45,436 nt of DNA, from contig CAISYZ010000217.1 in the NCBI GenBank assembly GCA_903889895.1, positions 1-45,436 of the forward strand, read 5' to 3'. The notes beneath the pieces were generated by a model that was not told the origin of the DNA, searched no databases, and saw nothing but the letters and a program-made list of their open reading frames with translations. Source of the DNA: an uncultured Verrucomicrobia subdivision 3 bacterium. GTDB taxonomy: Bacteria; Verrucomicrobiota; Verrucomicrobiia; Limisphaerales; UBA11358. Position numbers and translations under genes: made by a program. Positions 19,901 to 29,291 of the stretch are shown one piece after another (the first letter of the stretch is position 1; the number at the start of each line of letters is the position of its first letter).

Positions 19901-22900
19901 AATGCGAGTGGCACGCGTTTTAATGTGACCAGCGCGGTGACCACCACCGGTTCTGCCGGTAGTATTTCCAGCAGTCCGTTCGGTCGCGGCACCATCACCA
20001 TCGGTCAGGCGGCAACCGACAAGGCGCAACTTTTTCTGAGCCTAGTCGCCAATAACACGATTGCCAATGCAATTACGGTCAATACAGCGGTGGGCACGGA
20101 CATTCCTGGCGGCTTTAGAATTGATACCACGGGGAATACGCTGAGTGGTGCCATCAATGTAAATCTTGCTGATGCCAAATTTGTCGCTGCGGGCGGCAAC
20201 GGCAGCGTCACATTGAGCAATGTCGTTTCCGGTTCGTTTGGTGTTAATATTGCGCCACAAAGTGGCAAGACGATGGGAGTGACGTTGAGCAATCCGAACA
20301 CCACGCCCAACAGTTATGCCGGCGCCACCACCATCGGCGTTTCGGGCACGTTGACCTTGGGCAACAGCGACCAGATTCCCAATGGCACAGGCAAAGGTGA
20401 CGTTTCATTGTCCGGCACCTTGAACCTGAACGGATTTAACGAGACCATCAACGGCTTGACCGGGGCAGGAACGGTGGATGGCGTGAGCGGATCGCCGGTG
20501 TTCACGATTGGCGACAATAATGCCAACGGCAACACGTTCAGCGGTGTGATCAAAAATACTGCCGGCAATTTGAATCTGGTCAAGCTCGGCAGCGGCACAC
20601 AGACATTGAGTGGCGCAAACACTTTCAGTGGCGGGCTGACCGTGAACAACGGCACCATTAGTTTTGCCAGCGACGGCAACACCACCGGCACCGGCTATCC
20701 GCTCGGTGTCTATCCGGCTTCCGCAAATGCGACCGCCGTGACTTTGAATGGCGGCGGTCTGTTGGACACAACCTCTGCGACGATTTCGGCAAATCGCGGC
20801 ATCACCTTGGGAGCTAGTGGCGGCACACTTGATGCTTCGACAAATCAGACCCTGACCGTGAACAGTGTAGTCACTGGCACTGGCGGTTTGACCAAGGGGG
20901 CGAACACCGGCACCGTGATTTTGGCACCGTCCTCCGGAAATAATAATTATGGCGGACTAACCACAATTAGCGGCGGCAAGCTCGTGGTGCAATCTTCACA
21001 ATCGGGCACGGGCAATATCACCGTCGCTGACGGCGCGGATTTGACGGTGAACGTTTCCGGCACAAGCCAGTTACCGCCTAACGCGCTTTCGCTCGGCACG
21101 ACGACTGGAGCAACCCTCGAATTCAACGGCATCAGCAGCACCACGATTGCGCCGGTTAATGCGGTCACGATCAGTTCCGGCGGCACGCTGACGGTCAAAG
21201 TCAACAGCGGCACCTTCTCCGCTGGCCAGACTTATCCGCTTATCGCTTGGACCACAGGCAGCGCACCCACGGCCAATTTGAGTTCCATGCTGGCGTTAGG
21301 GATCTCGGCGCATTTGGTTTCATCGAGCACCAGCCTTAGTTTGGTGATTGATTCGATTTCCGACATCTGGACTGGCGGAACGAGTGGGAACTGGGACACG
21401 ACAGCCACCGGTAATTGGACCGGCCACGCCACCATTTACGCCGATGGCGACGCTGTGTTATTTGATGACACGGCTACTGGCACGACCAGTGTTACGGTCA
21501 ACCAAGTTGTCCAGCCTAGTGGCATCGTGGTCAATAACAGCTCGAAGAATTACACCATTACCTCAGCTGCTAATAAACTTATCGGCGGCACCACTAGCCT
21601 GACAAAAACCGGTAGCGGCACGCTCACGCTTACCGGCGGTGCCAACACCAACACTGGGGCAATTGCCATCAACGGCGGCACGGTCAGCGTCTCGACGCTG
21701 GCCAACGGCGGCAGCGCCAGCGACCTTGGGGCTTCCGCAAACAGCGCCGGCAATCTGACCATCAATGGGGCCACGTTGCAATACACCGGTGCGGCGACAA
21801 GTAGTGACCGCCTGTTCGCCATTGGCACATCCAGCGCCACGCTTGACGCTTCCGGCAGTGGCGCGTTGAATTTCATCAACACCGGATCCGCCGGTTTAAA
21901 TGGCAGCGGGGCGCGCATCCTGACGTTGACCGGCACCAATGCGGCGGCGAACACGCTTGCGGCCAGCATCGGCGATAATGGCGGCGCAACCAGCTTGACC
22001 AAATCCGGTGCCGGCGCCTGGACGCTCTCCGGCGCGAACACTTACAGCGGAGTCACGACTCTCTCCGCCGGCACGCTGGCTTTGAGCGGCAGCGGCACTT
22101 TGGGCAACGGCACTTCGGCGCTGACCATCAGTGGCGGCACGCTGAATTTAGGCACATTGAGTTTGTCGGTTGGAGCGGTGAGTCTCACCGGCGCGGCTAC
22201 CCTTACCAACGGCACATTGACCGGCACCGGCTATTCCGACACCCACGCTTCCGGCACGGCGACGATTAGCGCCGGCCTGGCCGGCAGCACCGGCTTGACG
22301 GTGACCGGCGGCGGCACGCTGTTACTTTCTGGAAACAATACTTTTACCGGGCCGTTGGTTGTCAGCAGCGGCACCGTCAACTTGCTGAATAATCAAAGCG
22401 GCATAACCGGCGGCTTTCTCGTCAGCACCAACAACACTTATGGTTGCGCTCTGAACATCGGCAACGCTGCGCAGACAGCTCCCACCACGGCACTGATTGC
22501 CTCGGGCGCGATGGTTCAAGTTGGCAATGCCATTCCGGGCGGCACCGGCTACAGCACAATCAATGTCTATGGTGCGAGCGGCGTTGCCACCATCGTTACC
22601 AATAACGGCACATTGTGGTGCGGGCGTGATTCCGGGTTCACCCTCAACGCCTCGGCCAACTGGGTTCAAGCTGGCGACATGACCATCGAGCAACAAGGCG
22701 GTTATGCGGCCAACTTTACCGTTTCGGCCGGCAGCACGTTTATTTATACCGGTGTGAATCCCATCAATGCCACGGTTGGCGGCAGTGCCAACGACAGCCT
22801 GAGCATTTCTGGAACGTTCACGACCGGTCAGGGAATAAATTTCAACAACCTCGGCACCGCCTATCCCGTCATCGCGCTCAACGCGGGCGGCACGCTGGCG

Positions 22901-24670
22901 CTTGCCGCCAACATCCCGCTGCTGGTTACCAACACCGGCACCGGCACGGTTGGTCAATTGTTGCTCGGCACAGGTGGTGGTGTATTTAACATGGCTGGCT
23001 TCAGCACTGCCCTTGGTTTAGGAATCGCAAATGTTTCCGGCCAGACCGGTTCGCTAACGAAGAACGGTCTGGGCACACTCACGTTGGCCGGCACGAATAC
23101 TTACACCGGCCCCACCACGAACAACGCCGATACCCTTGCGCTCGTCGGTAATGCTTCGCTGGCTTCGTCCAGCCTCGTCATCAACGCCGGTGCCGTGACG
23201 TTGAGCGGGGCCAGTTCCCTGACGGCTTCGGCCATCAAGGTTGCCGCCGGCGCGGTCTTTGATGTCTCCGGTTTGGCTTCGGCCTTCACGCTTGGTTCAA
23301 GCCAAACTCTGAGTGACACCAGCCCGACGGCGGTTCTAGCTGGCAATCTCGGTAGCGGCTCTGGCACGTTCGCGCTGAAATTTGTCGCGGGCACACCGGC
23401 GTTCATCATTACCAATGGCACGCTGACACTGTCAGCTTCAACGGTAGTGACGATTACCAATACCGGCGCGGCGCTGGCGCCTGGCAGTTACAAAATTATT
23501 GCCAAGGCCACCACCGGCAACGCCGGAGCCGTTGCGGGCAGCCTGCCAACTTCCGTGATTCTCACCGGTGGCCAACCGGCAGCGGGCACGCCGACGCTCT
23601 CGTTTGTGAACGGCGAACTGTATTTGAATGTCGGCGGCAGCCCGGTCTGGAATTACACCGGCTCCACCTTCACTTACGACGGCACGGCTAAGACGCCGGG
23701 CATCAGCCTGAGCGGATCCACCGGCGCAACCACCACGAACTTTCTCGGTGTCGGGCTCACCAGCTACGGTCCCAGCACCTTCGCTCCAACTAATGCGGGC
23801 ACTTATCTCGTGACCAACACCGTGGCGACCGATACCAATTACAACGCCGCCGTGGGCGGGCTGGCGTTCACGATCAATCCTGCAACGCCGGTCATACTGC
23901 TCACGTCCAGCGCCAATCCCGCCGGGTATCTGGATGCGCTCACTTTTGTGGCGACCAACTTCCCCGCCAACGCCACGAACAACGTGGTCTTCTCAGCCAA
24001 TGGCGTCGCTTTCAGCACGAACATTTTGGCAGCGGGCGGCGTGACGAGCCCGAGCTTCGCGAATTTGCCCCGTGGAACCACGAACAGCATCACTGCATTT
24101 TACACGGGGGATAACAATTATTACCCAGTGATGACCAATCTCATACAAGTGGTGACCAATCATCCGCCGGTGATTATCAACAATACCTATGCGCGCGGGT
24201 CTGTTGCCGGCTGGCGCATTGCAGTCAGCGACCTCCTGACCAACGCCAATGATATTGATGGCGACACGTTGACACTGATTTCGGTCGCGGGAAGCACCAA
24301 TGGCATCGGTCTCGTGGTCAGCGGGAACGTCGTCCAGTATTTCAACACCAATCTCGTCAATGACCAGTTCACCTACTATGTCACCGACGGCTACGGCGCC
24401 ACCAATAGCGGCGTCATTAACTTGACGGCGAGCAGTGGTTCGTTATTTGGCCAGGGCAACCCGACGGTGGACACCAGCGGCGGGACCCCGACCCTGACCT
24501 TTGCAGGCATTCCCAATTACAGCTACAGCATTCTCCGTTCGACGAATGTAAATTTCATCCCCTATGACCTGATCTGGACCACCAACGCGCCGGGTAACGG
24601 GCTGTTCAAATTCACGGACAACACGGCGCCGCCATCGGCCGCATTTTACCAGTTGCAATTTAACCCATAG
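16976..24670 (+). CDS. Giant secreted PATR (autotransporter-associated beta-strand) repeat protein
   Basis: 2564 residues with a signal peptide (ending about VSEA-A). Residues about 180-2060 hold about ten copies of the PATR unit, pattern LTKxGxGTLTLxGxNTYSGxTTxxxGTL, interspersed with Gly/Ser/Thr/Asn-rich beta-helix sequence. Toward the C-terminus I see an MBG/YDG-like module (about 2222-2300, TFTYDGTAKTPGI to FTINPATP), an Ig-like module (about 2300-2390), a cadherin/Big-like module (about 2395-2485, NNTYARGSVAGW to VTDGYGATNSG) and a final module ending FYQLQFNP like those of the two lyase paralogs. There is no barrel domain, so despite the repeat name it is not a classical type V autotransporter. 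Likely role: adhesion or glycan contact at the surface (inference). It is probably transcribed with or beside the lyase genes. Confidence 0.85.
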   Translation: MKALKLFFFGNSTFGVLIISSWMSVFCVSEAANIADNYTGAAAATLLNTTYWSLSAYPLVGNDAVFTTSSGTGIHALSAAALTVGSFDVTAASGSFTINNQTTTSTSSTLTLGGSGDNGNGVSGTAADLLYVASGATFNINGPNGSTGSGVLNVALGQSGNFNAAGTMSISAAISGSTFGITKTGSGSLTLSGANTFSGASTLSAGTLQLQNSTALPSVGLTMASGTTLQLRANSGATFSPSSFGFPSASGGVTYNFDVNNISAGTGNTLILANVATQFGPAGTSDTFNLTGGNNYTLQIGSGAAGTGGLNIWNNTTINSSTAGVTWSFPGGINVNYAANYSLTLGGAGNLTLGALTRNSTYNLTPTFGGSGTITLNGANNFGAATATVSSTGTLALNNANALSGVSTLIISGAATLDNILGSTIILSGNPVQNWNSDFTFGSANTTGGLNLGTGTVTLGATRTVTLASSTYGLTVGGIISGSGFGLTKAGAGTLTLAGANTYSGATTINNGKLVGVAGGSSASSAVTVNNTVGCVLGVLVTDNTKQWTCSSLTSAGTSAGLEFAFAVAPSATLAPLNITGNLTFTGTPGITLDAANLVAGTYPLIVVGGTAPIGVPVVTIANGGRGLTATAAWGGTGNKTLSVTVSGSSTEPLTWNSSGTGTWDVNNSGNTIWKDNASASTYYRESVLGDKIQFTDTGISANTTVTLNSGVNPAGVTVNNSTYNYTISGSGSIAGNASLTKSGTAALTLATTNTFSGGTTISAGTLKIGVPNALPGNTFAGDVSVNGTLDLNAFSDSINGFNGSGTVDTVAGGTPALTLGANGDSGSFSGIIKNTAGTLSLTKAGSGTQTLGGANTYGGATTVNAGTLQMGVANALPTATALTLNGTATLDLNSYNTSVANIPTSVSTATITDNSGSAGTTTFTLNNQSSTDNALVKDGTTRLVAVNVANANAASPPFALTSQNTFSGGLTLMNNASGTRFNVTSAVTTTGSAGSISSSPFGRGTITIGQAATDKAQLFLSLVANNTIANAITVNTAVGTDIPGGFRIDTTGNTLSGAINVNLADAKFVAAGGNGSVTLSNVVSGSFGVNIAPQSGKTMGVTLSNPNTTPNSYAGATTIGVSGTLTLGNSDQIPNGTGKGDVSLSGTLNLNGFNETINGLTGAGTVDGVSGSPVFTIGDNNANGNTFSGVIKNTAGNLNLVKLGSGTQTLSGANTFSGGLTVNNGTISFASDGNTTGTGYPLGVYPASANATAVTLNGGGLLDTTSATISANRGITLGASGGTLDASTNQTLTVNSVVTGTGGLTKGANTGTVILAPSSGNNNYGGLTTISGGKLVVQSSQSGTGNITVADGADLTVNVSGTSQLPPNALSLGTTTGATLEFNGISSTTIAPVNAVTISSGGTLTVKVNSGTFSAGQTYPLIAWTTGSAPTANLSSMLALGISAHLVSSSTSLSLVIDSISDIWTGGTSGNWDTTATGNWTGHATIYADGDAVLFDDTATGTTSVTVNQVVQPSGIVVNNSSKNYTITSAANKLIGGTTSLTKTGSGTLTLTGGANTNTGAIAINGGTVSVSTLANGGSASDLGASANSAGNLTINGATLQYTGAATSSDRLFAIGTSSATLDASGSGALNFINTGSAGLNGSGARILTLTGTNAAANTLAASIGDNGGATSLTKSGAGAWTLSGANTYSGVTTLSAGTLALSGSGTLGNGTSALTISGGTLNLGTLSLSVGAVSLTGAATLTNGTLTGTGYSDTHASGTATISAGLAGSTGLTVTGGGTLLLSGNNTFTGPLVVSSGTVNLLNNQSGITGGFLVSTNNTYGCALNIGNAAQTAPTTALIASGAMVQVGNAIPGGTGYSTINVYGASGVATIVTNNGTLWCGRDSGFTLNASANWVQAGDMTIEQQGGYAANFTVSAGSTFIYTGVNPINATVGGSANDSLSISGTFTTGQGINFNNLGTAYPVIALNAGGTLALAANIPLLVTNTGTGTVGQLLLGTGGGVFNMAGFSTALGLGIANVSGQTGSLTKNGLGTLTLAGTNTYTGPTTNNADTLALVGNASLASSSLVINAGAVTLSGASSLTASAIKVAAGAVFDVSGLASAFTLGSSQTLSDTSPTAVLAGNLGSGSGTFALKFVAGTPAFIITNGTLTLSASTVVTITNTGAALAPGSYKIIAKATTGNAGAVAGSLPTSVILTGGQPAAGTPTLSFVNGELYLNVGGSPVWNYTGSTFTYDGTAKTPGISLSGSTGATTTNFLGVGLTSYGPSTFAPTNAGTYLVTNTVATDTNYNAAVGGLAFTINPATPVILLTSSANPAGYLDALTFVATNFPANATNNVVFSANGVAFSTNILAAGGVTSPSFANLPRGTTNSITAFYTGDNNYYPVMTNLIQVVTNHPPVIINNTYARGSVAGWRIAVSDLLTNANDIDGDTLTLISVAGSTNGIGLVVSGNVVQYFNTNLVNDQFTYYVTDGYGATNSGVINLTASSGSLFGQGNPTVDTSGGTPTLTFAGIPNYSYSILRSTNVNFIPYDLIWTTNAPGNGLFKFTDNTAPPSAAFYQLQFNP

Positions 24671-24860
24671 GCTTGAGAGCTTCGTGGCGGGCTGGGTTCC
24701 CGGCATAAAGGCCGGACGAGTTATTCCGGTTTGGGGTGGGTTGGCGGCGCTTTTGGGCTGGCGCCGCCACCTCAATTATTATCATTAATTACGTTAAACA
24801 AGCTGGCCAAAGACTGCGCGGCAGGAGCCGCAAGCAACCGGTGGCGCGTGGAGTTTGCAC
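24671..24860. other. Intergenic region downstream of the giant gene
   Basis: No credible gene. An open frame at 24731-25003 overlaps the nusA start and has no recognisable content. Apart from the hairpin at 24742-24769, I see only AT-rich sequence at 24771-24800. Confidence 0.6.
24742..24769 (+). terminator. GC-rich hairpin, probable terminator of the giant gene
   Basis: TGGCGGCGC at 24742-24750 and GCGCCGCCA at 24761-24769 make a perfect 9-bp stem with a 10-nt loop, followed by an AT-rich tract (CTCAATTATTATCATTAATT) rather than a pure T run. Confidence 0.55.
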
Positions 24861-24888
24861 TTGACGTTGAGCGGCGGGAATTTATCAT
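24861..24888 (+). promoter_or_regulatory. Candidate sigma-70 promoter of the nusA operon
   Basis: TTGACG at 24861-24866, a 16-bp spacer and TATCAT at 24883-24888 give a good vegetative promoter. Transcription would start near 24895, leaving a leader of about 105 nt before nusA. Confidence 0.6.
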
Positions 24889-24999
24889 GACAATTCAAAG
24901 TGGTATTGGCTGGCTGGCCAGCATGCAACGTCGGAGACAAAGGTCTTTCCGGCTATTTTGTTCGCCAGAAACGGAGCCGGTGCCCCGCATTAGATTGAT

Positions 25000-26265
25000 A
25001 TGAACGCAGATTTTATTGCCGGATTGGAATTCTGGGAACGTGAAAAAGGCGTCAGCCGTGAAGTGCTCATGGCTGCCGTCCATGAGGCGTTGCTGCAGGC
25101 GGCCAAGAAAGCGGTCGGCCCCGCCCGTGAACTGCGCGTGGATATCAATCACAAGAACGGCGACATTAAGGCGTTTGCCAAACTCATCGTGGCCGACAAG
25201 GTCATTTCCCAGCACGACCAAATTTCCGTATTCGACGCGCGCCGTCTCAATGCCGACGCGAAGGTGGGCGATGAAATCGAAAAAGAAGTCACCCCCGCTG
25301 GCTTCGGCCGAATCGCGGCGCAATACGCCAAGCAGGCTTTGATGCAAAAGGTGCGTCAGGCGGAGAAGGCGCTGATTCTTACCGAATACAAAGACCGCGT
25401 CGGCGACATCGTCAGCGGCACCGTGCGGCGCTTTGATCGCTCCGATGTGTTGCTGGATTTGGGCAAGTTCGAAGCCGTCATGCCAAACAAGGAGCGCGTT
25501 CCGACCGAGGAATATCAGGTTGGCGAGCGCATCCGCTGCCTCGTCAAGGCCGTGCAGGAAGGTCCGCACGGACCGGAAATCATTTTGTCCCGAGCGGACA
25601 CGAAATTTATTGTCAAGCTATTCCAACTGGAGGTCTCCGAGATTGGTGATGGCACCATCGAGATCAAAGGCATCGCGCGCGAACCCGGTTTTCGCACCAA
25701 GATGGCAGTCTATTCGCGCGACCCAAAAGTGGATCCGGTCGGTGCGTGCGTTGGCCTGCGCGGTCAGCGCGTGAAAAACATCGTCCGCGAACTGAACAAC
25801 GAAAAGGTGGACGTGATTCCGTGGTCATCCGACGTGAAGGCGTTCGTCACCAAGGCGCTGGAGCCGGCGAAAATCAAGACCATCGAAATCAACGAAGCCA
25901 CCAAGCGCGTGCATGTGCTCGTCAGCGAAGACCAGCTCTCGCTCGCCATCGGCAAGCGCGGTCAGAACGCGCGCCTGACGGCTCGGTTGACCGGCTGGGA
26001 AGTGGATATCGACGCCGAGCAGATTATTACCAAAGGCTTTGACGAACAGGTGGCCGAGGCGGTCGCGCAAATCGCGCAGATTCCCGGTATCACCCGCGAG
26101 CAGGCGGATGCGCTGGTCCATGCCGGTGTTACCAAGCTGGAAGTTTTGCTTTCGGCGGAAGCCAGCGATCTCGCGGACATCCCCGGCGTCGGCGAAAACG
26201 CGGCGGCGATTTTGGAAGCAGCGCGGGCCGAGGCGGCCCGCCGCTCATTGCCCGGCGGCAATTAA
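25000..26265 (+). CDS. nusA: Transcription termination/antitermination factor NusA
   Basis: 421 residues. The N-terminal domain (1-125, FWEREKGVSREVLMAAVHEALLQAAKKA) binds RNA polymerase. An S1 domain follows at about 130-200 (GDIVSGTVRRFDRSDVLLDLGKFEAVMPNKE), then KH domains with the DPVGACVGLRGQRVKNIVREL signature at about 245-265 and the second KH (LSLAIGKRGQNARLTARL). The C-terminus (about 345-421) has a helix-hairpin-helix-rich tail with IPGVGENAAAIL. NusA binds RNA polymerase and nascent RNA to modulate pausing and termination. It heads the nusA-infB-rbfA cluster; rimP, usually the gene before nusA, is not here, and the neighbour upstream is the giant surface-protein gene. Confidence 0.97.
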   Translation: MNADFIAGLEFWEREKGVSREVLMAAVHEALLQAAKKAVGPARELRVDINHKNGDIKAFAKLIVADKVISQHDQISVFDARRLNADAKVGDEIEKEVTPAGFGRIAAQYAKQALMQKVRQAEKALILTEYKDRVGDIVSGTVRRFDRSDVLLDLGKFEAVMPNKERVPTEEYQVGERIRCLVKAVQEGPHGPEIILSRADTKFIVKLFQLEVSEIGDGTIEIKGIAREPGFRTKMAVYSRDPKVDPVGACVGLRGQRVKNIVRELNNEKVDVIPWSSDVKAFVTKALEPAKIKTIEINEATKRVHVLVSEDQLSLAIGKRGQNARLTARLTGWEVDIDAEQIITKGFDEQVAEAVAQIAQIPGITREQADALVHAGVTKLEVLLSAEASDLADIPGVGENAAAILEAARAEAARRSLPGGN

Positions 26266-26358
26266 GATTTTATGGCGCGGATGGGAACAGTTTTGGTTTT
26301 TGCGATTTGACCATGCAGGCGAAACGCACATTCCGGTCGGCGTCGGTGAAAAAAAATT

Positions 26359-28839
26359 ATGCCTCGTCGGATTTACGACATTTCGAAGAAGCTTGGTCTG
26401 GACAACAAAGTGATCCTGGCCAAAGCCAAGTCGCTTAACATTACCACTGCCAAGGTTCCGTCCAGCTCCATTGACAACATCAGCGCCGACTACCTCGAAG
26501 AGGAGCTGATCAAAGACCATCCTGAAGTCGCCGCGCGCTTCGCACCCAAGCCGGTCGAGGAAAAGCCCAAGCCTGCGCCGGTCGAGGAAAAAATCCAGAT
26601 CATCTCCGCGCCGCCGGAACCGCCTAAGCCGGAACCTGCGCCGGTGGTTGAGGAAAAAATCGAGCCGGCTCCAGTCGTTGCCGGCACCGTTATTGCGCCT
26701 GCGCCGACCACCGAAATTCCCAAGCCCGTTGTCCCGCCGCCCGCGCCGAAGCCGGTTATTCCCGTTGCTCCGCCCGCTCCGCCGGAGCCGCCGAAATCGC
26801 AGATTGGCCAGTTGGTTGGCCGGATTCAATTGCCGACGCGCCCCGGTTCCTCGCGTCCCGGCGAGCGCCCGCCCGAACGCGGCGGTGATCGCGGTGGTTC
26901 CAGTCCCGGTCGTCCCGGTCAGCCGCCGTCGCGCGGTGATTCCCGAGGCCAGTCCTTTCAACGCGGTCGCGATGGCCGTCCGCAATTTGGTGGACAGCCG
27001 GCCAAGCCTGCCGCGCCACAAGCGCCGAAAATTTCCCTGCCGTCCGACGCGCAGGTCATCACCATAAAGCCGCCGATCGTCGTCCGCGCGCTGGCGGATG
27101 CGATGAAGCAAAAGCCTTTCGCCATCATAGCCGAGTTGATGAAGCTCAAGGTCATGGCGACGGTCAACCAGACCATTGACGAAAAGATTGCCGCGCAGGT
27201 CGCCGCGCATTTTGGTTTTAAGTTCGAGGCGGAAAAACGCGCGAAGGGCGAAGGCGTGGTGCACGCGACGGAGAAAAAAGTCGAGCTCGATGTGGACGAC
27301 AAGCCGGAAGATTTGAAGTCGCGCGCGCCGGTTGTGACCATCATGGGCCACGTTGACCACGGCAAAACGAGTTTGCTCGACGTCATCCGCAAGGCGAACG
27401 TCGTCGCGGGTGAAGCTGGCGGCATCACACAGCACATCGGTGCTTACACGATTGCCGTGCCGCATCCGGAGCGCAAAAAAGAAATCGCGCAAATCACTTT
27501 TCTCGACACGCCCGGTCACGCGGCGTTCAGCTCCATGCGTGCGCGCGGCGCGAACGTCACGGACATTGTCGTTCTCGTCGTCGCGGCGAACGACGGCGTG
27601 ATGCCGCAGACACTCGAAGCGCTCGCGCATGCCAAGGCCGCGAAGGTGCCGATTCTCGTCGCCATCAACAAGTGCGACCATCCGAACGCAAACCCGCTAA
27701 GGGTCCGCCAGCAGTTGCAGGAAAAAGGGCTGGTGCCCGACGACTGGGGCGGCGACACGATTTATGTCGAGTGTTCGGCACTGACGAAACAGGGCATTGA
27801 TAAATTGCTTGAGATGATTTTGCTTCAGGCCGATTTGCTCGAGTTGAAGGCCAATCCGAATCGCAATGCCAAGGGCAATGTGATTGAATCCGGCGTATCG
27901 CCCGGTGGCCCGACCGCGACGGTGCTGGTGCGCAAAGGCACGCTGCATCTCGGCGACGTGGTGATTTGCGGCGAGTTTTACGGCAAGGTCCGTGCGCTCA
28001 TCAATGAGGAAGGCCAGCGATTGAAGGAAGCTGGTCCTTCCGTAGCTGTGCGCGTGCTCGGCCTGAACGGCGTGCCGGAAGCCGGCTGGGAATTCAGCTC
28101 CGTGGATGACGAGAAGGCTGCGCGGGTGCTGGCCGAGGAGCGCGAGTTTGCCGCCAAGGCCGAGGATTTGGAAAGCCGCTCGAAGGTCACGCTGGAAAAT
28201 TTGTTTGCGTCGCTCGAAGCGGCCGCGAGCAAGGTGTTGCGCGTCGTCGTCAAGGCGGACACGCAGGGTTCCGTCGAGGCGATTGTCGAAGCGCTCAAGA
28301 AAATCGAGTCGGACAAGGTTTCGCTCGAAGTCCTGCACAGCGACGTCGGCACAATCACGGAAAACGACGTGGCACTCGCGTCGGCGTCGAAAGCCGTCAT
28401 CCTCGGCTTCCACACGCGGCTCGACAGCACGGCTTCGGAAAAAGCGAAGCATGCAGGCGTGCAGATCAAACTTTACGCGATCATTTATGAATTGATTGAC
28501 CAGGTGAAGGACTCGATGGCCGGACTGCTCGATCCTGACACCAAAGATGTCGTTGTCGGATCGGCGGAAGTGCGACAGATTTTCGAATTGTCCAAGGGCA
28601 TTCCGGTCGCCGGCTGCATGGTCAGCAGCGGCCGCATCGTGCGCGGCAAGGTGCGCGTCCGCCGCAAGAAGGATATTATTTACGAAGGCGTCACGCAGTC
28701 GTTGCGCCGGTTTCAGGACGAAGTCAACGAGGTGCGCGCCGGCATGGAATGCGGCATTCGTATTGAGGGCTTCGGTGAATTCCAGATTGGCGATGCCATC
28801 GAGTGTTACGCGATTGAGAAAGTCGCGGCGAAATTGTGA
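26359..28839 (+). CDS. infB: Translation initiation factor IF-2
   Basis: 826 residues. The N-terminus ([25 protein letters not shown]) is the IF2_N module. A long Pro/Ala/Glu-rich linker follows (about residues 55-150), then a Gly/Arg/Pro-rich stretch (about 150-215). A second IF2_N-like segment lies at about 235-300. The GTPase domain shows G1 [11 protein letters not shown] at about 329, G3 DTPGHAAF, G4 NKCD and the domain II/III segments typical of IF-2. The C-terminal domain includes [20 protein letters not shown] and ends [16 protein letters not shown]-2 places initiator tRNA on the ribosome using GTP. The gap to nusA is 93 bp; the ylxR and ylxQ genes found here in many Firmicutes are absent. 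Confidence 0.98.
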   Translation: MPRRIYDISKKLGLDNKVILAKAKSLNITTAKVPSSSIDNISADYLEEELIKDHPEVAARFAPKPVEEKPKPAPVEEKIQIISAPPEPPKPEPAPVVEEKIEPAPVVAGTVIAPAPTTEIPKPVVPPPAPKPVIPVAPPAPPEPPKSQIGQLVGRIQLPTRPGSSRPGERPPERGGDRGGSSPGRPGQPPSRGDSRGQSFQRGRDGRPQFGGQPAKPAAPQAPKISLPSDAQVITIKPPIVVRALADAMKQKPFAIIAELMKLKVMATVNQTIDEKIAAQVAAHFGFKFEAEKRAKGEGVVHATEKKVELDVDDKPEDLKSRAPVVTIMGHVDHGKTSLLDVIRKANVVAGEAGGITQHIGAYTIAVPHPERKKEIAQITFLDTPGHAAFSSMRARGANVTDIVVLVVAANDGVMPQTLEALAHAKAAKVPILVAINKCDHPNANPLRVRQQLQEKGLVPDDWGGDTIYVECSALTKQGIDKLLEMILLQADLLELKANPNRNAKGNVIESGVSPGGPTATVLVRKGTLHLGDVVICGEFYGKVRALINEEGQRLKEAGPSVAVRVLGLNGVPEAGWEFSSVDDEKAARVLAEEREFAAKAEDLESRSKVTLENLFASLEAAASKVLRVVVKADTQGSVEAIVEALKKIESDKVSLEVLHSDVGTITENDVALASASKAVILGFHTRLDSTASEKAKHAGVQIKLYAIIYELIDQVKDSMAGLLDPDTKDVVVGSAEVRQIFELSKGIPVAGCMVSSGRIVRGKVRVRRKKDIIYEGVTQSLRRFQDEVNEVRAGMECGIRIEGFGEFQIGDAIECYAIEKVAAKL

Positions 28840-28843
28840 AGCG

Positions 28844-28900
28844 GTTGAATCGTGACGGGTGGCATCGTTGAATCGGTGCTCCAGTTCACGATTCAACGAT
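28844..28900 (+). repeat. Overlapping alternative hairpins between infB and rbfA
   Basis: TCACGATTCAAC (28886-28897) is the exact complement of GTTGAATCGTGA (28844-28855). CGATTCAACGAT (28889-28900) is also the exact complement of ATCGTTGAATCG (28864-28875). The two 12-bp stems share their 3' arm and are mutually exclusive. This could be a switch controlling rbfA translation or a piece of repetitive palindromic DNA. Confidence 0.7.
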
Positions 28901-28916
28901 TTAACGAACCACGACC

Positions 28917-29291
28917 ATGCCCAATATGCGACACGAGCGGGTGCGCGAGCTGTTGAAGCGCGCGATTGGCGAGGCTGTCCGCCGGGAGTTCAATGTCAAC
29001 GACGTCGGCCTCATCACAGTCAACGACTTGGACGTGGCTGGCGACTTGAAGTCCGCCGTGGTCTTCATCAGCATCCTCGGCAACGCCACCCAACAGAAGC
29101 ACGCGCTGCTGGTTTTGGAGCAGCACCGCATCCGTCTCCAGGCGCTCGTTGCCAAAAGCGTCATTCTCAAATACACGCCCACGCTCAAGTTTGTTGCAGA
29201 CGATTCCATTGTGCGCGGCAACAAAGTTTTGCAAATCCTTGAAGAGTTGGAAAAGGAATCAGCGCCGAAACCGGATGCAAACCAGTCGTGA
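28917..29291 (+). CDS. rbfA: Ribosome-binding factor A
   Basis: 124 residues, normal length for RbfA. The signature is an N-terminal MRHERVRELLKRAIGEAVRREF helix, VGLITVNDLDVAGDLKSAVVFIS with the single KH-like fold, and the C-terminal LKFVADDSIVRGNKVLQILEEL. RbfA binds the 30S subunit and helps mature the 5' end of 16S rRNA. It sits downstream of infB in its usual place, and its stop overlaps the GTG start of the next gene by 4 bp, so translation of the two is probably coupled. Confidence 0.95.
   Translation: MPNMRHERVRELLKRAIGEAVRREFNVNDVGLITVNDLDVAGDLKSAVVFISILGNATQQKHALLVLEQHRIRLQALVAKSVILKYTPTLKFVADDSIVRGNKVLQILEELEKESAPKPDANQS

Noticed and set aside
16976..24670. Classical type V autotransporter
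   Set aside because: PATR repeats are present but the C-terminus ends in Ig/MBG/cadherin-like modules with no 12-strand beta-barrel.
24731..25003. Possible 90-residue gene before nusA (rimP candidate)
   Set aside because: It has no RimP features, contains the terminator hairpin and nusA promoter, and overlaps the nusA start.
26245..27681. Long minus-strand open frame inside infB
   Set aside because: Low-complexity Arg/Gly-rich translation opposite a conserved IF-2 gene.
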